Source of the DNA: CAZCVI01 sp964502145
GTDB lineage: Bacteria; Acidobacteriota; Aminicenantia; UBA2199
Length of the DNA stretch: 53,936 nucleotides
Reading direction: 5' to 3'
Assembly: GCA_964502145.1 (NCBI GenBank)
Contig: CAZCVI010000047.1
Location: 1-53,936, forward strand
Part shown: positions 9,512 to 18,416 of the stretch, in pieces
Layout: every line of letters starts with the position of its first letter
How positions within the stretch are numbered: position 1 is the first letter of the stretch
Translations under genes and position numbers: made by a program
Notes under the pieces: model-generated
The model's database searches: none
Told to the model about the DNA's origin: nothing
What the model saw: the letters and a program-made list of their open reading frames with translations, nothing else

Positions 9512-11626
9512 TTATAGTTTGATCCGGCTAAGACGCTTGCGGAGGGTGCGGTTGGTGAGTTGCATTTTTTTGATCTCTTCTTCGAGAAGAGTTTCCATTT
9601 GCTGGCGGCGGGCGTCAGCCGTGTCCAATTCGTGCTGGATGTCTTGTTCGATTTTTTGGAATTCGTTTTGGGTTTCGGTTTTTTGATGCTGGGTTTCTTG
9701 CCATTGCTGCTGCACTTGCTTGAGAGTGTCTTCCATGTCCGTGCAGACGTTGTCCCATTCCTGTAACCGTTGGTCGGTGCGCTTGATTTTTTCAGCCAAA
9801 CGAAAGGTGTCCCGCACGACGCGGTTGATCTCGGTAGTGAATATCCCGGTGATCTCGGTAGTGGTTTCAGCCATGTTACGGCTCGCCGTGTGCGCGGCCT
9901 CCTCGAACTGGCGGTGGGTTTCTTCCAAGTTGGCTTTGATCGCCTGGGCCGCTTGGGTCCAGGTAATATCTTTGGCCATTTCTTTGATCTGGGACTCCTT
10001 TTCCAGGGTGTGGGAAACGACAATATTGTCATTTAACCAGCCCAGCCGGGTGTGCAGCGGTTCAAAGCGGTCCTGGTCCAAGATGAAGATAGATATGGGC
10101 GTTTGGGGTGTGGCTGCGCCATCAAACACGTAGATGGGTCGTGCCGGAATAGCGCGTCCAGCCAATGGGGCGGCAAACCAATCGGACATGGTTTCCCGCA
10201 GGTAGAGGTCCATGCTCTCCTGGTGCCAGGAGTGCAGGGGCGGGTAAATAGTGAAACCCTGAGGCACAAAGACCATGGCTTGGGTCAAACCACCGGTATC
10301 AAAATAGTAATTGGCCCAAAACGGATCAAGACGAAACGACATGTGGGGCACATCGAGGTCGCGCCACAATAAAAAAGGGTCGGGTTCAAGGCGGGTGGTA
10401 GTGGCAGGGTCAATGAGCAGGAAGTGATACCCGGCAGGTTGTTCCTGGCTGGCTTGAAACCCATATTTGACACTCCCTTCTAATATCGTATGAATCGGAA
10501 ACGTGCGAATCTCGGCAGCCAGGGCGGGCAGTTGGCTCTGGGTAAACCGTTTCAACAAGGGCCGGGGTCTGGCAATACTCTGTAAATAAGCCAGATTGTA
10601 TTCAAGCCGTGCTTTTTGTTCTTGCAACCGCTGGAGCGTATTATTTTCCATGGTGGTGGTGTCGCGTAGTTCCAGATGGTAACCCACCGGGGGTTCAATG
10701 AGCCGGATAGCTTCCTCAAGACGTTTAAGACCCTGGGGACTCTGCTGCAAATCCAGGTATTGAAAGGCAACAGCCCGGACTTTTCGCTGGGTGAAACGTT
10801 CCTGGCCGTAAAAGTGTAAGCCACCCAGATAGAGAAATTCCCGCTGGGAGGGCGGGGCGTTTGTGGCGTTATAGATTAGCAGGGCGGCAGTGAGGGTAGT
10901 TTTCTCCTTTTCGCGGTGGCTAAATAAGAGGGGGGCGACTTCGACCAGTTGGCAGAAGTACCGCAGTGTTTGCTCTTCAGGAGTGGATAGGGCAGGGAAA
11001 AAAGTGGTGTAACCATCAACCTCAAAACCACTGAGAATAGCGCAATCCTTAAATATACCGGCGGCATTGATGGCCTGAAAAGACGATTTCCGCTGGGGGT
11101 CGTCCATCACATGAAAGAGGTAACGGGAGAAAGCGGTCCCGGAATCCACACTGGTGAGACGTGTCGCCGTGGCATGGAAGAGGAGGTGTCTGAACAGCAC
11201 CTCGGCATCGTTTTCATTGATGGGCGGGGTCACAACCAGGAGTTGTTTGCCAGTGCTGGGGGCGACATGTTCCTCGCTACCGGGCAGGCTTTCAGTTAAG
11301 AGCCAAGCCAGTGCTTCGGGGAGTTCCCTGGCTTCACCACCGGGGAAACGGACCAGGGGGCTGCGGCGGGTGAGCTCTTTGAAGGATTCAACAAGGGTGT
11401 TAAACAGAGTCTGATAGCTGGGTGTTTCGCCTGTTTGGTCGGTTGCAGCAATAGTGCGCGGGTCGGGAAGTTCGAGGGTGACAAATTGGCAGGGCGGGCT
11501 GGGAGGAAGAATGAGGCGCAGACGATTGAGGAAACGCCCGCGGGAAAAGCTGGCACCCTTGATGAGTAATTGCAACACTTCGGGGGGCGACAATTGGTCG
11601 AGGTAGAAAGGTTGGGTATCATTCAT
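9512..11626 (-). CDS. 704-residue protein with long C-terminal coiled coil (ternary-system component)
   Basis: The product has no signal peptide or membrane helix, so it is predicted cytoplasmic. Residues 1 to about 530 are mixed alpha/beta with no motif I can name. Residues about 545-704 are strongly heptad-like and rich in Glu, Gln and Lys, consistent with a long coiled coil ending in a basic tail. The gene starts inside the end of the upstream gene (8-base overlap, ATGAATGA) and ends 3 bases before the next, which shows tight coupling. By position it is one of the uncharacterised partners of the MoxR ATPase in a MoxR-vWA-propeller system. The coiled coil may bridge to the coiled-coil membrane protein encoded next. 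Confidence 0.75.
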   Translation of the reverse strand: MNDTQPFYLDQLSPPEVLQLLIKGASFSRGRFLNRLRLILPPSPPCQFVTLELPDPRTIAATDQTGETPSYQTLFNTLVESFKELTRRSPLVRFPGGEARELPEALAWLLTESLPGSEEHVAPSTGKQLLVVTPPINENDAEVLFRHLLFHATATRLTSVDSGTAFSRYLFHVMDDPQRKSSFQAINAAGIFKDCAILSGFEVDGYTTFFPALSTPEEQTLRYFCQLVEVAPLLFSHREKEKTTLTAALLIYNATNAPPSQREFLYLGGLHFYGQERFTQRKVRAVAFQYLDLQQSPQGLKRLEEAIRLIEPPVGYHLELRDTTTMENNTLQRLQEQKARLEYNLAYLQSIARPRPLLKRFTQSQLPALAAEIRTFPIHTILEGSVKYGFQASQEQPAGYHFLLIDPATTTRLEPDPFLLWRDLDVPHMSFRLDPFWANYYFDTGGLTQAMVFVPQGFTIYPPLHSWHQESMDLYLRETMSDWFAAPLAGRAIPARPIYVFDGAATPQTPISIFILDQDRFEPLHTRLGWLNDNIVVSHTLEKESQIKEMAKDITWTQAAQAIKANLEETHRQFEEAAHTASRNMAETTTEITGIFTTEINRVVRDTFRLAEKIKRTDQRLQEWDNVCTDMEDTLKQVQQQWQETQHQKTETQNEFQKIEQDIQHELDTADARRQQMETLLEEEIKKMQLTNRTLRKRLSRIKL

Positions 11627-13340
11627 CCTGCAACTCCTTGAGCAAGCGAAAACGCCAGGCCTGTTCGAGACTGGCTGCGATTTTATAGGTAGTATACGGG
11701 TTATTTATATTGGGATTACTGCTTGGCGGGGGAAAAAGCGGGGTGGTGTGGCTTTCCTTGCAATCAAACGCCCACTGGTGGGCAGCGGTAATAGTCTCTG
11801 GGACCCAGGTGATACTGGCAGAGTAGCGGTGGCCGCTACCCGCGATCTGCGATTGACCGATACCAAGACCACTATACAAGGGACCGAGCCGGGTGGCAGC
11901 AGAAATAGTCTCGCCTTTTTCGGCTTTTCGTTTGGCCGCGGGTAAAAAAAGCATGATGTGCAGATAGGCATACGTTTCAATAGCCAGTCGTTTCTCATGG
12001 TCACGGGGTGTGTTGCCAATAGCATTTACGGGGTCCTGCATGCCCCACAAGATATTTTCCCGCTGCGAGCGCCAAGCAGAATAAGCCCATTGCCGTTGAC
12101 TTGCCGTGTCCAGTTCACCCGCGACCTTTAATTGCGGGGTGGTAGCGTGGTACTGGGGCACCTTTTCAAAGGGTCGGCGGGTGTCGAGAAACTGGGGCAG
12201 CCAGCCCAGGGCGGCCAGAAATTCGCGGCGAAACACGGGGGTGAGGTCACCAGCCACGGGAATATCAAGAGCAGGCAATTCTTTTAATAAAAACTGGCAG
12301 CTAGAGACGCGCCCGAGAGCATCACCCTCCAGCCAGCGGAACTCGCTTCGCAACAAACGACTGCGGTACAAGAGGAACCCAAAACGGGCGATAAAATCAA
12401 ACCAGCAGGCTTTAATAAAATCAGCGCTGGGTGCGGGCTCTATTCCTGCGGGCAGCAAACCGACAATAAGAACATCCCGCAATTGTTCGAGCTTGGTCTC
12501 CCGTTGCAAGGTGAGGTAACCATTATTAATAAGACGATCAGCCAGTACGGCTGGGGGATTGAGGAATTCACTGAGCAAGATATCGCCCATATCTTCTAAA
12601 CGGCGCGAAATATGGATACCACTAAACCCGCCCTCTGTCATACGCTGGATTTCGAGGTTCTTAAGCGGGGTAACCCGGGTTCTGGGATGAATGGCCAGGG
12701 AATCGGCACCGGTTAGTTTGGGGTTAACTCCCAGCAAGAGAGAAAGCGCGGGGGGGAAAATTTCCGCCAGTCTGGGAGCGGTACAACCCCAGAGCGGGGC
12801 GCGTCGGGAATAGGAGGTGAGGGTCAGAGCCTGTTCTTTCCAGAAGGTTTGCAGAGGGTCTGTTTTCGTGTCTGTATTGGCGGCCAAACCATGGATTTCG
12901 CTTTCCAGTTGTTGGGCATAGTGTTGGTACGCCTCGGCAGTTGCGCTGTTGGAGATTTCATCCCTACAGAAGAGGGTGCAAGCATGGAGGCGTTGACATG
13001 CCGCCTGGATCACGGGGCCAGCCAGTCGCAACAGGATGTACAGGGGCACCCGCGCAGGTAAAATAGCAACGGCACGCCGGGGAGCACCTGATTCTTCCAA
13101 CAGTCGTTTGATCACCGCGTCCCAGCAACCGCTGCTGGTTCGCGAACCGGGTTGGTGTTCCAACAGTTGGGCCAGTTCCGCGGCCAAGGCGGGGGTAATG
13201 CCGATGTGGCGGTTTTGCAGGGCGGTTAAAATAGCCTGGGCACTGTTTTTAAGGGAGCTGGTTAATCCGGCATAGACCGATTCCTGCATCTGCTCCCAAA
13301 TGGACGGGGCCACCAGTTCAACCAATAAGGTCTGCTCCAT
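11619..13340 (-). CDS. 573-residue helical protein (ternary-system component)
   Basis: I chose the ATG at 13340, two bases after the MoxR stop codon. A TTG at 13346 overlapping that stop would add two residues. The product is predicted soluble and mostly helical, with several Leu-rich segments (about residues 20-60, 95-125 and 290-360). It has a short Asn/Pro-rich linker near residues 545-555 before a final helix. I recognise no catalytic motif or named family. Its place directly after the MoxR gene and its overlap with the next gene make it a likely obligate partner of the ATPase in the bpX-type system. Comparable helical proteins in MoxR/vWA systems act as adaptors, but that is inference. 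Confidence 0.72.
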   Translation of the reverse strand: MEQTLLVELVAPSIWEQMQESVYAGLTSSLKNSAQAILTALQNRHIGITPALAAELAQLLEHQPGSRTSSGCWDAVIKRLLEESGAPRRAVAILPARVPLYILLRLAGPVIQAACQRLHACTLFCRDEISNSATAEAYQHYAQQLESEIHGLAANTDTKTDPLQTFWKEQALTLTSYSRRAPLWGCTAPRLAEIFPPALSLLLGVNPKLTGADSLAIHPRTRVTPLKNLEIQRMTEGGFSGIHISRRLEDMGDILLSEFLNPPAVLADRLINNGYLTLQRETKLEQLRDVLIVGLLPAGIEPAPSADFIKACWFDFIARFGFLLYRSRLLRSEFRWLEGDALGRVSSCQFLLKELPALDIPVAGDLTPVFRREFLAALGWLPQFLDTRRPFEKVPQYHATTPQLKVAGELDTASQRQWAYSAWRSQRENILWGMQDPVNAIGNTPRDHEKRLAIETYAYLHIMLFLPAAKRKAEKGETISAATRLGPLYSGLGIGQSQIAGSGHRYSASITWVPETITAAHQWAFDCKESHTTPLFPPPSSNPNINNPYTTYKIAASLEQAWRFRLLKELQDE

Positions 13341-13342
13341 GA

Positions 13343-14371
13343 TCAAAAATTGGCAGCAGCCAGCATCTGTTTTTCGGCTTCTTCATCGAAACGGTCGAGG
13401 AAATAGAGGGGCAGGAGTTCCAGTTGCGCGGCACCAAGGGTAATCTCCTTGCCTTCCTGCTTGAATTCCTCGTTACAGGAAGCATGATAAATACGATCCA
13501 CCAGCATGACGTGCAGCATTTTGACGAGCCTGCGGTTGGATACCTCGGAAAGCTCGTACTGGCGGGCATAATGGATAAGGTGGGTCAAACCTTTATAAAA
13601 GCCGTTGGTCTCCTGGGGTTCGAGGTGGCCTTTCATGGTAATATCGCAGATAGTGTCCCGGAACTTTTTTAAATCTTTTAAAAGGGAGTGAAATTCACTG
13701 TATTTGGTATGCATGCTATAAGTTTCGCGCCACCCCTTGCGCATTAAGGCGCTGATTTTAACGGGTTCAGCAGTGACATTAGCAAGGTGGCAACGGAGCA
13801 GAAAGCGGTCGAACACGGCTTTCATCTCTGGACTCTGGGGGGTGTGGTTGGAGGCAGCAAAAAGACATTCCATGGCCACGGCTTGCCGTTCATTGCGATC
13901 ATGAAAAATCCGTTCGTTCAGAAAGGCGAGCAGGGAGTTGAGTATGGCACTGGAACCATTAAACACCTCGTCGAGGTACACGACCTTGGCATGTTGCATC
14001 ATGCCGTTATCGAGCCGTTTAAGTTCTTTGGCTTCCATGGCCGAGCGGATATCATAGAAGCCGAAAAGTTCGCCGGGTTCAGTAAACGGGGTGAGCAGGT
14101 ATTCAAAATAGTGGTGGTGGTCAAGCGCGGGGTTATCTTCATCGAGAAGCCCGGTGAGGCCACAAAAAGCACGGATCAACCGTGACTTGCCTGTGCCAGG
14201 GGGACCGATCAGCAGAAGGGGTTCGCCACTGGCCACGGCCAGAACCAGTGCCCGCACAGTGCGTTCCATATCGGCAAAACGGTGGTTTAGTATTCCTTCG
14301 ATCTGGTTCAATTTGATAAACATATGATGGTACTTCTCAGCCAGGAGTTTGAGTACTTTGGGATTAAACAT
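13343..14371 (-). CDS. MoxR-family AAA+ ATPase
   Basis: The product is a 342-residue AAA+ ATPase of the MoxR/RavA type, which uses ATP to remodel protein partners together with vWA-domain proteins. Visible motifs are Walker A GPPGTGKS (56-63), Walker B VVYLDE (130-135), sensor 1 Asn175 in FAASN, and arginine-finger candidates in DRFLLR (188-193). The stretch NSLLAFLNERIF (145-156) after Walker B is typical of the MoxR clade. The ATG at 14371 is chosen because AGGAG lies 8 bases upstream. An ATG at 14452 would give 27 extra residues but has no such site. It overlaps the upstream gene by 8 bases. It is the motor of the ternary system. Confidence 0.93.
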   Translation of the reverse strand: MFNPKVLKLLAEKYHHMFIKLNQIEGILNHRFADMERTVRALVLAVASGEPLLLIGPPGTGKSRLIRAFCGLTGLLDEDNPALDHHHYFEYLLTPFTEPGELFGFYDIRSAMEAKELKRLDNGMMQHAKVVYLDEVFNGSSAILNSLLAFLNERIFHDRNERQAVAMECLFAASNHTPQSPEMKAVFDRFLLRCHLANVTAEPVKISALMRKGWRETYSMHTKYSEFHSLLKDLKKFRDTICDITMKGHLEPQETNGFYKGLTHLIHYARQYELSEVSNRRLVKMLHVMLVDRIYHASCNEEFKQEGKEITLGAAQLELLPLYFLDRFDEEAEKQMLAAANF

Positions 14372-15473
14372 ATTGGGTCTCCTCATTTTTCCCGCTTTTT
14401 GGGGGCGCGGGTTTAAAAAACAGCGGGGTCTGTGTTTGCCAATCAGGGGCACAAAAAGCGCTGTGTTTGATGATCCAGGGATCGTTTAACGTGGGTTTGG
14501 GGCGCTTGACACCATCGCGGATATCAAACCATTTTTCGACTGCCCGTTGCCAGCGGGGTATTTTTTGACGTTGGACGCTATAAAGGGGGGAATCAAGGGG
14601 CGTGTTTAATAAAGGCAGTTCGAGCAGGTTGGTACACATGTAGCGGTCCAGTTGCGCGAATCCGGCAGGCCAACGCGAGACGGCTTGTTGGATGAGCCAT
14701 TGGTCCCAGAAGCCAGCCCATTCATCGACCCTGATCTGGGCGCTCCCTGCTTCCTTTAATCCTCTGGCCAACCGGACACGGGCCCGCTTTTTGGCGGAAA
14801 ACCAGCGGTCAGTTAGGGAAGGTTTTAACGTGGTGAGAGCGATGAGCACCCAGAAGGTATTAGGAGAGAGTGTAATGATAGCGGGTTCATAGGGAGCCAG
14901 TAGAAATATCTGACGTAACCGCTCATAAATCTTCAAGGTCACCCAGAGTTTAAAATGGGGGTCCTGCCAAGCCAGAATACCAGCCAGACCCCAGAGGTCA
15001 TCGGGCAGGCCGTTTCGTTTACTGGCGCCGATGCCACGGGTAATATGATTGTTGGTGGCTAATTGCCAATGTTTGGCATTTAATTTGCCAGTGATGGCTT
15101 TGTGGAGTAATTTTTTTAAATTGGAGGTGTGGCGTTGGATTCTCCAGATGCGGGGGTGGGTTAATGAATAACTTTCCTCTTTTAAGAGATATTTTAAGAG
15201 ATCGGGGGATGTGGGAGGAATGGGAGTGATGGGAGGTGTGGGAATTATGGGAATTATGGGAATTATGGGAATTATGGGAAGTATGGGAGGTGTGGGAGGT
15301 GTGGGAGGGGGATCGAGGAGTTCGGTTAGTAATCCTTTGGCGAGGCGACGTAATAATAGAGAGGTTTCGCGGATGGGAAGGGAGGTGAAATCTATGGGTT
15401 TGTTGGTTTGGAGAGTGGCTTCTAATTCGAGGCGGTGTAGTTTTTCGGGGGGTACTTTTTCTAGGGGTTCCAT
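14364..15473 (-). CDS. Pro/Ile-repeat protein (ternary-system component)
   Basis: The ATG at 15473 gives 369 residues and a 13-base overlap with the vWA gene. An ATG at 15533 would add 20 residues. A low-complexity Pro-Ile-Thr stretch at about residues 54-90, encoded by a 9-base tandem repeat, separates a short helical N-terminal part from a soluble C-terminal domain of about 280 residues rich in Trp and Leu. The C-terminal domain is unrecognised and has no obvious active site. The Pro-rich stretch looks like a flexible linker. It lies between the vWA and MoxR genes, the usual place for a dedicated accessory factor of such systems, so it is probably one of the bpX families. Confidence 0.7.
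   Translation of the reverse strand: MEPLEKVPPEKLHRLELEATLQTNKPIDFTSLPIRETSLLLRRLAKGLLTELLDPPPTPPTPPILPIIPIIPIIPIIPTPPITPIPPTSPDLLKYLLKEESYSLTHPRIWRIQRHTSNLKKLLHKAITGKLNAKHWQLATNNHITRGIGASKRNGLPDDLWGLAGILAWQDPHFKLWVTLKIYERLRQIFLLAPYEPAIITLSPNTFWVLIALTTLKPSLTDRWFSAKKRARVRLARGLKEAGSAQIRVDEWAGFWDQWLIQQAVSRWPAGFAQLDRYMCTNLLELPLLNTPLDSPLYSVQRQKIPRWQRAVEKWFDIRDGVKRPKPTLNDPWIIKHSAFCAPDWQTQTPLFFKPAPPKSGKNEETQYV
15211..15310. repeat. In-frame 9-bp tandem repeat, unit TGGGAATTA and variants
   Basis: About eleven units of 9 bases are seen. The central four are nearly identical (GGGAATTAT) and the flanking ones vary. On the minus strand they encode the Pro-Ile/Pro-Thr tract of the 369-residue protein. 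The unit length keeps the frame, so copy-number change would alter only linker length. Confidence 0.88.
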
Positions 15474-18085
15474 CGTTTTAAGGTGATTGCGGCCAAATAA
15501 CAAAAGACGGCAATTACTGACAATAGGGGCCATAAGGGCGAGCCATCTTGGGTGGCAGGCCTGTTTGTAAAAAATGGGGTTCCTTTGGGCGGGTTGAACA
15601 TACCACCACCAGCTTCAGCGATTTGTCTGAGCAGGGTACGGTTTTGCCCGTAAGAATAGGCCTCGGCTGTGGGAGAAGCATTGACTGAGCCTTTGGCAGG
15701 AATCATAATGGGAACGCGCTGTTCCCTGGCTATGGCGTCGGGGCCGGATTCGCGCAAGACGAGGAAAGCGTGACGGGGCCGGTCTTTTCGGTCGACGCGG
15801 ATTTCTCCCTGAAACGTGCCGGGCAAGGTCTGGTCAGCACGCAAAGCGACACCGGTTGTCTCCTGACCGGGGAATTGAATAACCCCGGTCATTCCGGTGA
15901 CATCGGGGAGTTTCCCTGATTTAACCACCAGGGAAACACGGATGTCAAGCGAGTCGCCGTAATCTTCAATCAAAAAATCGTAGCGGTCACGTTCCATAAA
16001 CGGTACAAGACGCCCAATCCAGGCGGAGATAGCGCTGCTCCCCTCTTTTTCCTTGAGCCAAGGACCACTAAGTGCGGAAGCGAAATAGCCGCAAAAGCCT
16101 AAACCCACCTGCTTGAACGCGAGCACGGGATCGATGAGTTTGGGGCGTACACCGATAAGAATAGCACCTTCCCGCAAGTAGGAAACAGCGGAACCGTCCA
16201 ACTGGAGAGTGGGCACAGGCAAGCGCAGGTGTTTGGGCAGGTGTTGGCCCATAGCGAGGGGAGAGAAGGATTGGGCCTCGTAGAATTTATTCCTTTTTTG
16301 GGGTTCAAAGTAGGGGATAGTAATGGCTTTGGGGTCGAAATCCCCGGGCACTGGGATAGGATCGGCCAGTTGTTTGAGGGCAGGACTTTGGGAAAAGGTA
16401 CTGCCACCGATTTCAAAAACAGTGACGCGGCAATCAGGGCGGTAGCTGATCAGTTCAAATTCACCATCAGAGATAAAGATCATGCCGCATTGGGACATTT
16501 GCCGATTGCCAATCAGTTCCAGTGCTTGCTGGGGATCGGTGCCGCCGCCACCCTGGATGCGGTCGATGCTTTCAAGAGCCTCTTGTTTACCCTGATCATT
16601 CATTTCACGGTCAGTGATTAATTGACCCGCACCGGTGGTAAAAGTAATGACATCAAGGCGGTCCTTGGGGCGAAGCAGGTACTGAATAATATATTTGGCA
16701 ATGGCAATACTTTTATTGATCTTCCATCCCACCATAGAGCCAGAGGTATCCATCAGAATCACCACCTGTCGTGGTGGTGGTTCATCCAAAACGGGTCGTG
16801 GTCCACCCACAACCGGGAGCACGGCGGCCAGGGGGGAATTTTTATAACTCATGATAACCGTCGCCGTTTCAGCATCTGCGCCCTGGTGGTTACCGTTAAT
16901 AAGCAGGAGTCCTTTGCCGTCCTTTTCAATAGCTTGTTGGATAGAGATCATGGATTGCAGAGGTAAGGTGTCGGCAGGAATACCACTGATCACAACCGCA
17001 TCGATTTCTTTTAAATCCTCGGGCAGGATGAGGTCTTCCGGTGGCACGGGAATAATTTCGGCCACATCGCCAGAAACCGCAGATATCCAGCGGTTATCGC
17101 CACCAATGGCAAGTAGGCGGGGGGGACGTTTGGCATAAGTGAAAAAGCGCCTGCTGTGCAACGATTTTTCGCCAATAGGAGTGAGCGCTAAATCAATGAA
17201 TTGCAACCCGAAAGAATCAAACTGGATGGGCCAACGAAAACGCACCCAGACATCGGGTTCCAGGGTAACGCGGGTAGTGCGAGTAGTGGTGGTGAGGTCG
17301 GCAATTTTATTTTTATCGAGGCGATTAAGGAGCAGGCCGCGCAAGAAGGTTTCGGCTTCGACGTGGGTTTGGCGGGGCAAGTCGGCATCGGTGATAGCCA
17401 CGGCAGGGCTGCGGCTGGTGATCGGCAGAACATGGATGGGAATACCCTGGCGGGCAAGTTGTTGGGCGGTCAGCAGTGCATGGCCTGAGATTTCGTTACC
17501 GTCACTGATAAGCAATACCGCACCTTGGCCACCCGCGCTTTCTAGGGCGGTAGCAGCAGCATTAAGTCCTTGTTCGATATCTGTACCCTGACCACCAGCG
17601 AAACTGTTTTTATCCAACTTGATAAACTTTTCGGGCAGGTCTTTGAGGGGGTGTTTCGTAAGGGCTTCAAAGCTATCATCTCGGAAAGTGGTAATCCCAG
17701 CGGTGCATTTCTGTTGGATGAATTGAGGTGTGGCAGCGATACTGGCCAGGATGTTTTGATAGGAGGTTTGGCGGAGACTTTCCCAGCCACCTTGGGAGCG
17801 GAGCACGCTGTCAGAGACATCCACAAGGGTTTGCAAGTGAAAGTGCGCGCGCGCGGGTTTATCGGTCCAGATGGGGTTTAATGCGGCTACAGCGAGCAGG
17901 ATGGACACGAGGAGAGAGAGCGAGAGCACTGCTATGCGGGTGATTTTGCTGCCGCCGAGAACAAGCCAGAGAGTATTCTTTTTTAAGTAGTCGAGCAGGC
18001 CCCGCAATAGCATAGATACCCCTGCCACGAATGCGGCTAGGGCGGCGATATAAGACCAGGGCCAGATGGGTTCGAATATGATCAT
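15461..18085 (-). CDS. Membrane protein with two von Willebrand A domains
   Basis: The 874-residue product has hydrophobic helices at about 10-29 and 50-70 with a basic loop between them, and a third at about 850-868 followed by Lys-Arg. The positive-inside rule puts the large middle part in the periplasm. Two vWA domains are visible and both keep metal-site residues. The first has DVSDS (89-93), Thr168 and Asp195. The second has DTSGS (446-450), Thr516 in GGTD and Asp540 in ISDGE. Between them (about 322-425) lies a class I glutamine-amidotransferase-like fold seen in related vWA membrane proteins, without a clear catalytic Cys. It is the first gene of the operon and should partner the MoxR ATPase. 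It resembles BatA-type proteins but with a duplicated vWA domain. Confidence 0.88.
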   Translation of the reverse strand: MIIFEPIWPWSYIAALAAFVAGVSMLLRGLLDYLKKNTLWLVLGGSKITRIAVLSLSLLVSILLAVAALNPIWTDKPARAHFHLQTLVDVSDSVLRSQGGWESLRQTSYQNILASIAATPQFIQQKCTAGITTFRDDSFEALTKHPLKDLPEKFIKLDKNSFAGGQGTDIEQGLNAAATALESAGGQGAVLLISDGNEISGHALLTAQQLARQGIPIHVLPITSRSPAVAITDADLPRQTHVEAETFLRGLLLNRLDKNKIADLTTTTRTTRVTLEPDVWVRFRWPIQFDSFGLQFIDLALTPIGEKSLHSRRFFTYAKRPPRLLAIGGDNRWISAVSGDVAEIIPVPPEDLILPEDLKEIDAVVISGIPADTLPLQSMISIQQAIEKDGKGLLLINGNHQGADAETATVIMSYKNSPLAAVLPVVGGPRPVLDEPPPRQVVILMDTSGSMVGWKINKSIAIAKYIIQYLLRPKDRLDVITFTTGAGQLITDREMNDQGKQEALESIDRIQGGGGTDPQQALELIGNRQMSQCGMIFISDGEFELISYRPDCRVTVFEIGGSTFSQSPALKQLADPIPVPGDFDPKAITIPYFEPQKRNKFYEAQSFSPLAMGQHLPKHLRLPVPTLQLDGSAVSYLREGAILIGVRPKLIDPVLAFKQVGLGFCGYFASALSGPWLKEKEGSSAISAWIGRLVPFMERDRYDFLIEDYGDSLDIRVSLVVKSGKLPDVTGMTGVIQFPGQETTGVALRADQTLPGTFQGEIRVDRKDRPRHAFLVLRESGPDAIAREQRVPIMIPAKGSVNASPTAEAYSYGQNRTLLRQIAEAGGGMFNPPKGTPFFTNRPATQDGSPLWPLLSVIAVFCYLAAITLKRWNP

Positions 18086-18130
18086 TTTTACAGATGAACA
18101 TCATTATTAGAAATTCTTTCTGGTATCATG

Positions 18131-18146
18131 GGTATATTATACCAAA
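18131..18146 (-). promoter_or_regulatory. Extended -10 promoter in a palindrome, upstream of the vWA-MoxR operon
   Basis: On the minus strand TGGTATAAT (18136-18144) is a perfect TGn extended -10 box about 50 bases before the vWA start codon. The box overlaps the palindrome GGTATA-T-TATACC (18131-18143), which could bind a repressor over the promoter. A TTGACA lies further upstream near 18180 but at a spacing too long (38 bases) for this -10. The candidate -35 at the right spacing is weak, as is usual for extended -10 promoters. Confidence 0.55.
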
Positions 18147-18209
18147 AGTTTGGGGAAAGGTCCAAATAATTAATAAATCTGTCAACAACTCTCATTATGG
18201 CCTTTCTGG

Positions 18210-18416
18210 CTAGGGTGAACACAAAAAGCAAGTCGATTTCCAGCCAAGGTAGTTTATTTCAAATATTCTTTTTAAAAGCAATGATAAGATACAGATGAAG
18301 ACGTGGGAACGCACCCGTTTTTCCAATCTGTGACGAATTGGACGAATGTCCACGAAGTTTTTTAAATCATCAAACAGCATCTCCACTTCCTGCAAATTTT
18401 TAGCGGAATGCTTTCT
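18210..18416 (-). pseudogene. Remnant of a transposase C-terminus (IS1634/IS4-like)
   Basis: Reading the minus strand from about 18395 gives roughly 61 residues. They contain a segment FVDIRPIRHRLEKRVRSHVF followed by a hydrophobic helix. This matches the 'RPI-x-H-x-x-E-x-RV-x-H-F' block near the C-terminus of IS1634-like DDE transposases, where the catalytic Glu region lies. No upstream transposase part is present, because the frame begins right at the end of hsdR. The fragment is therefore a decayed relic that marks an old insertion or recombination edge between the restriction operon and the ternary system. No terminal repeats were seen. Confidence 0.6.

Noticed and set aside
14372..14452. 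Longer start of the MoxR gene at 14452
   Set aside because: The extra 27 residues are basic and unlike MoxR starts, they overlap the upstream gene by nearly 90 bases, and the good AGGAG site points to 14371.
18179..18184. TTGACA on the minus strand as -35 for the vWA operon
   Set aside because: The spacing to the TATAAT is about 38 bases, far from the usual 16-18.
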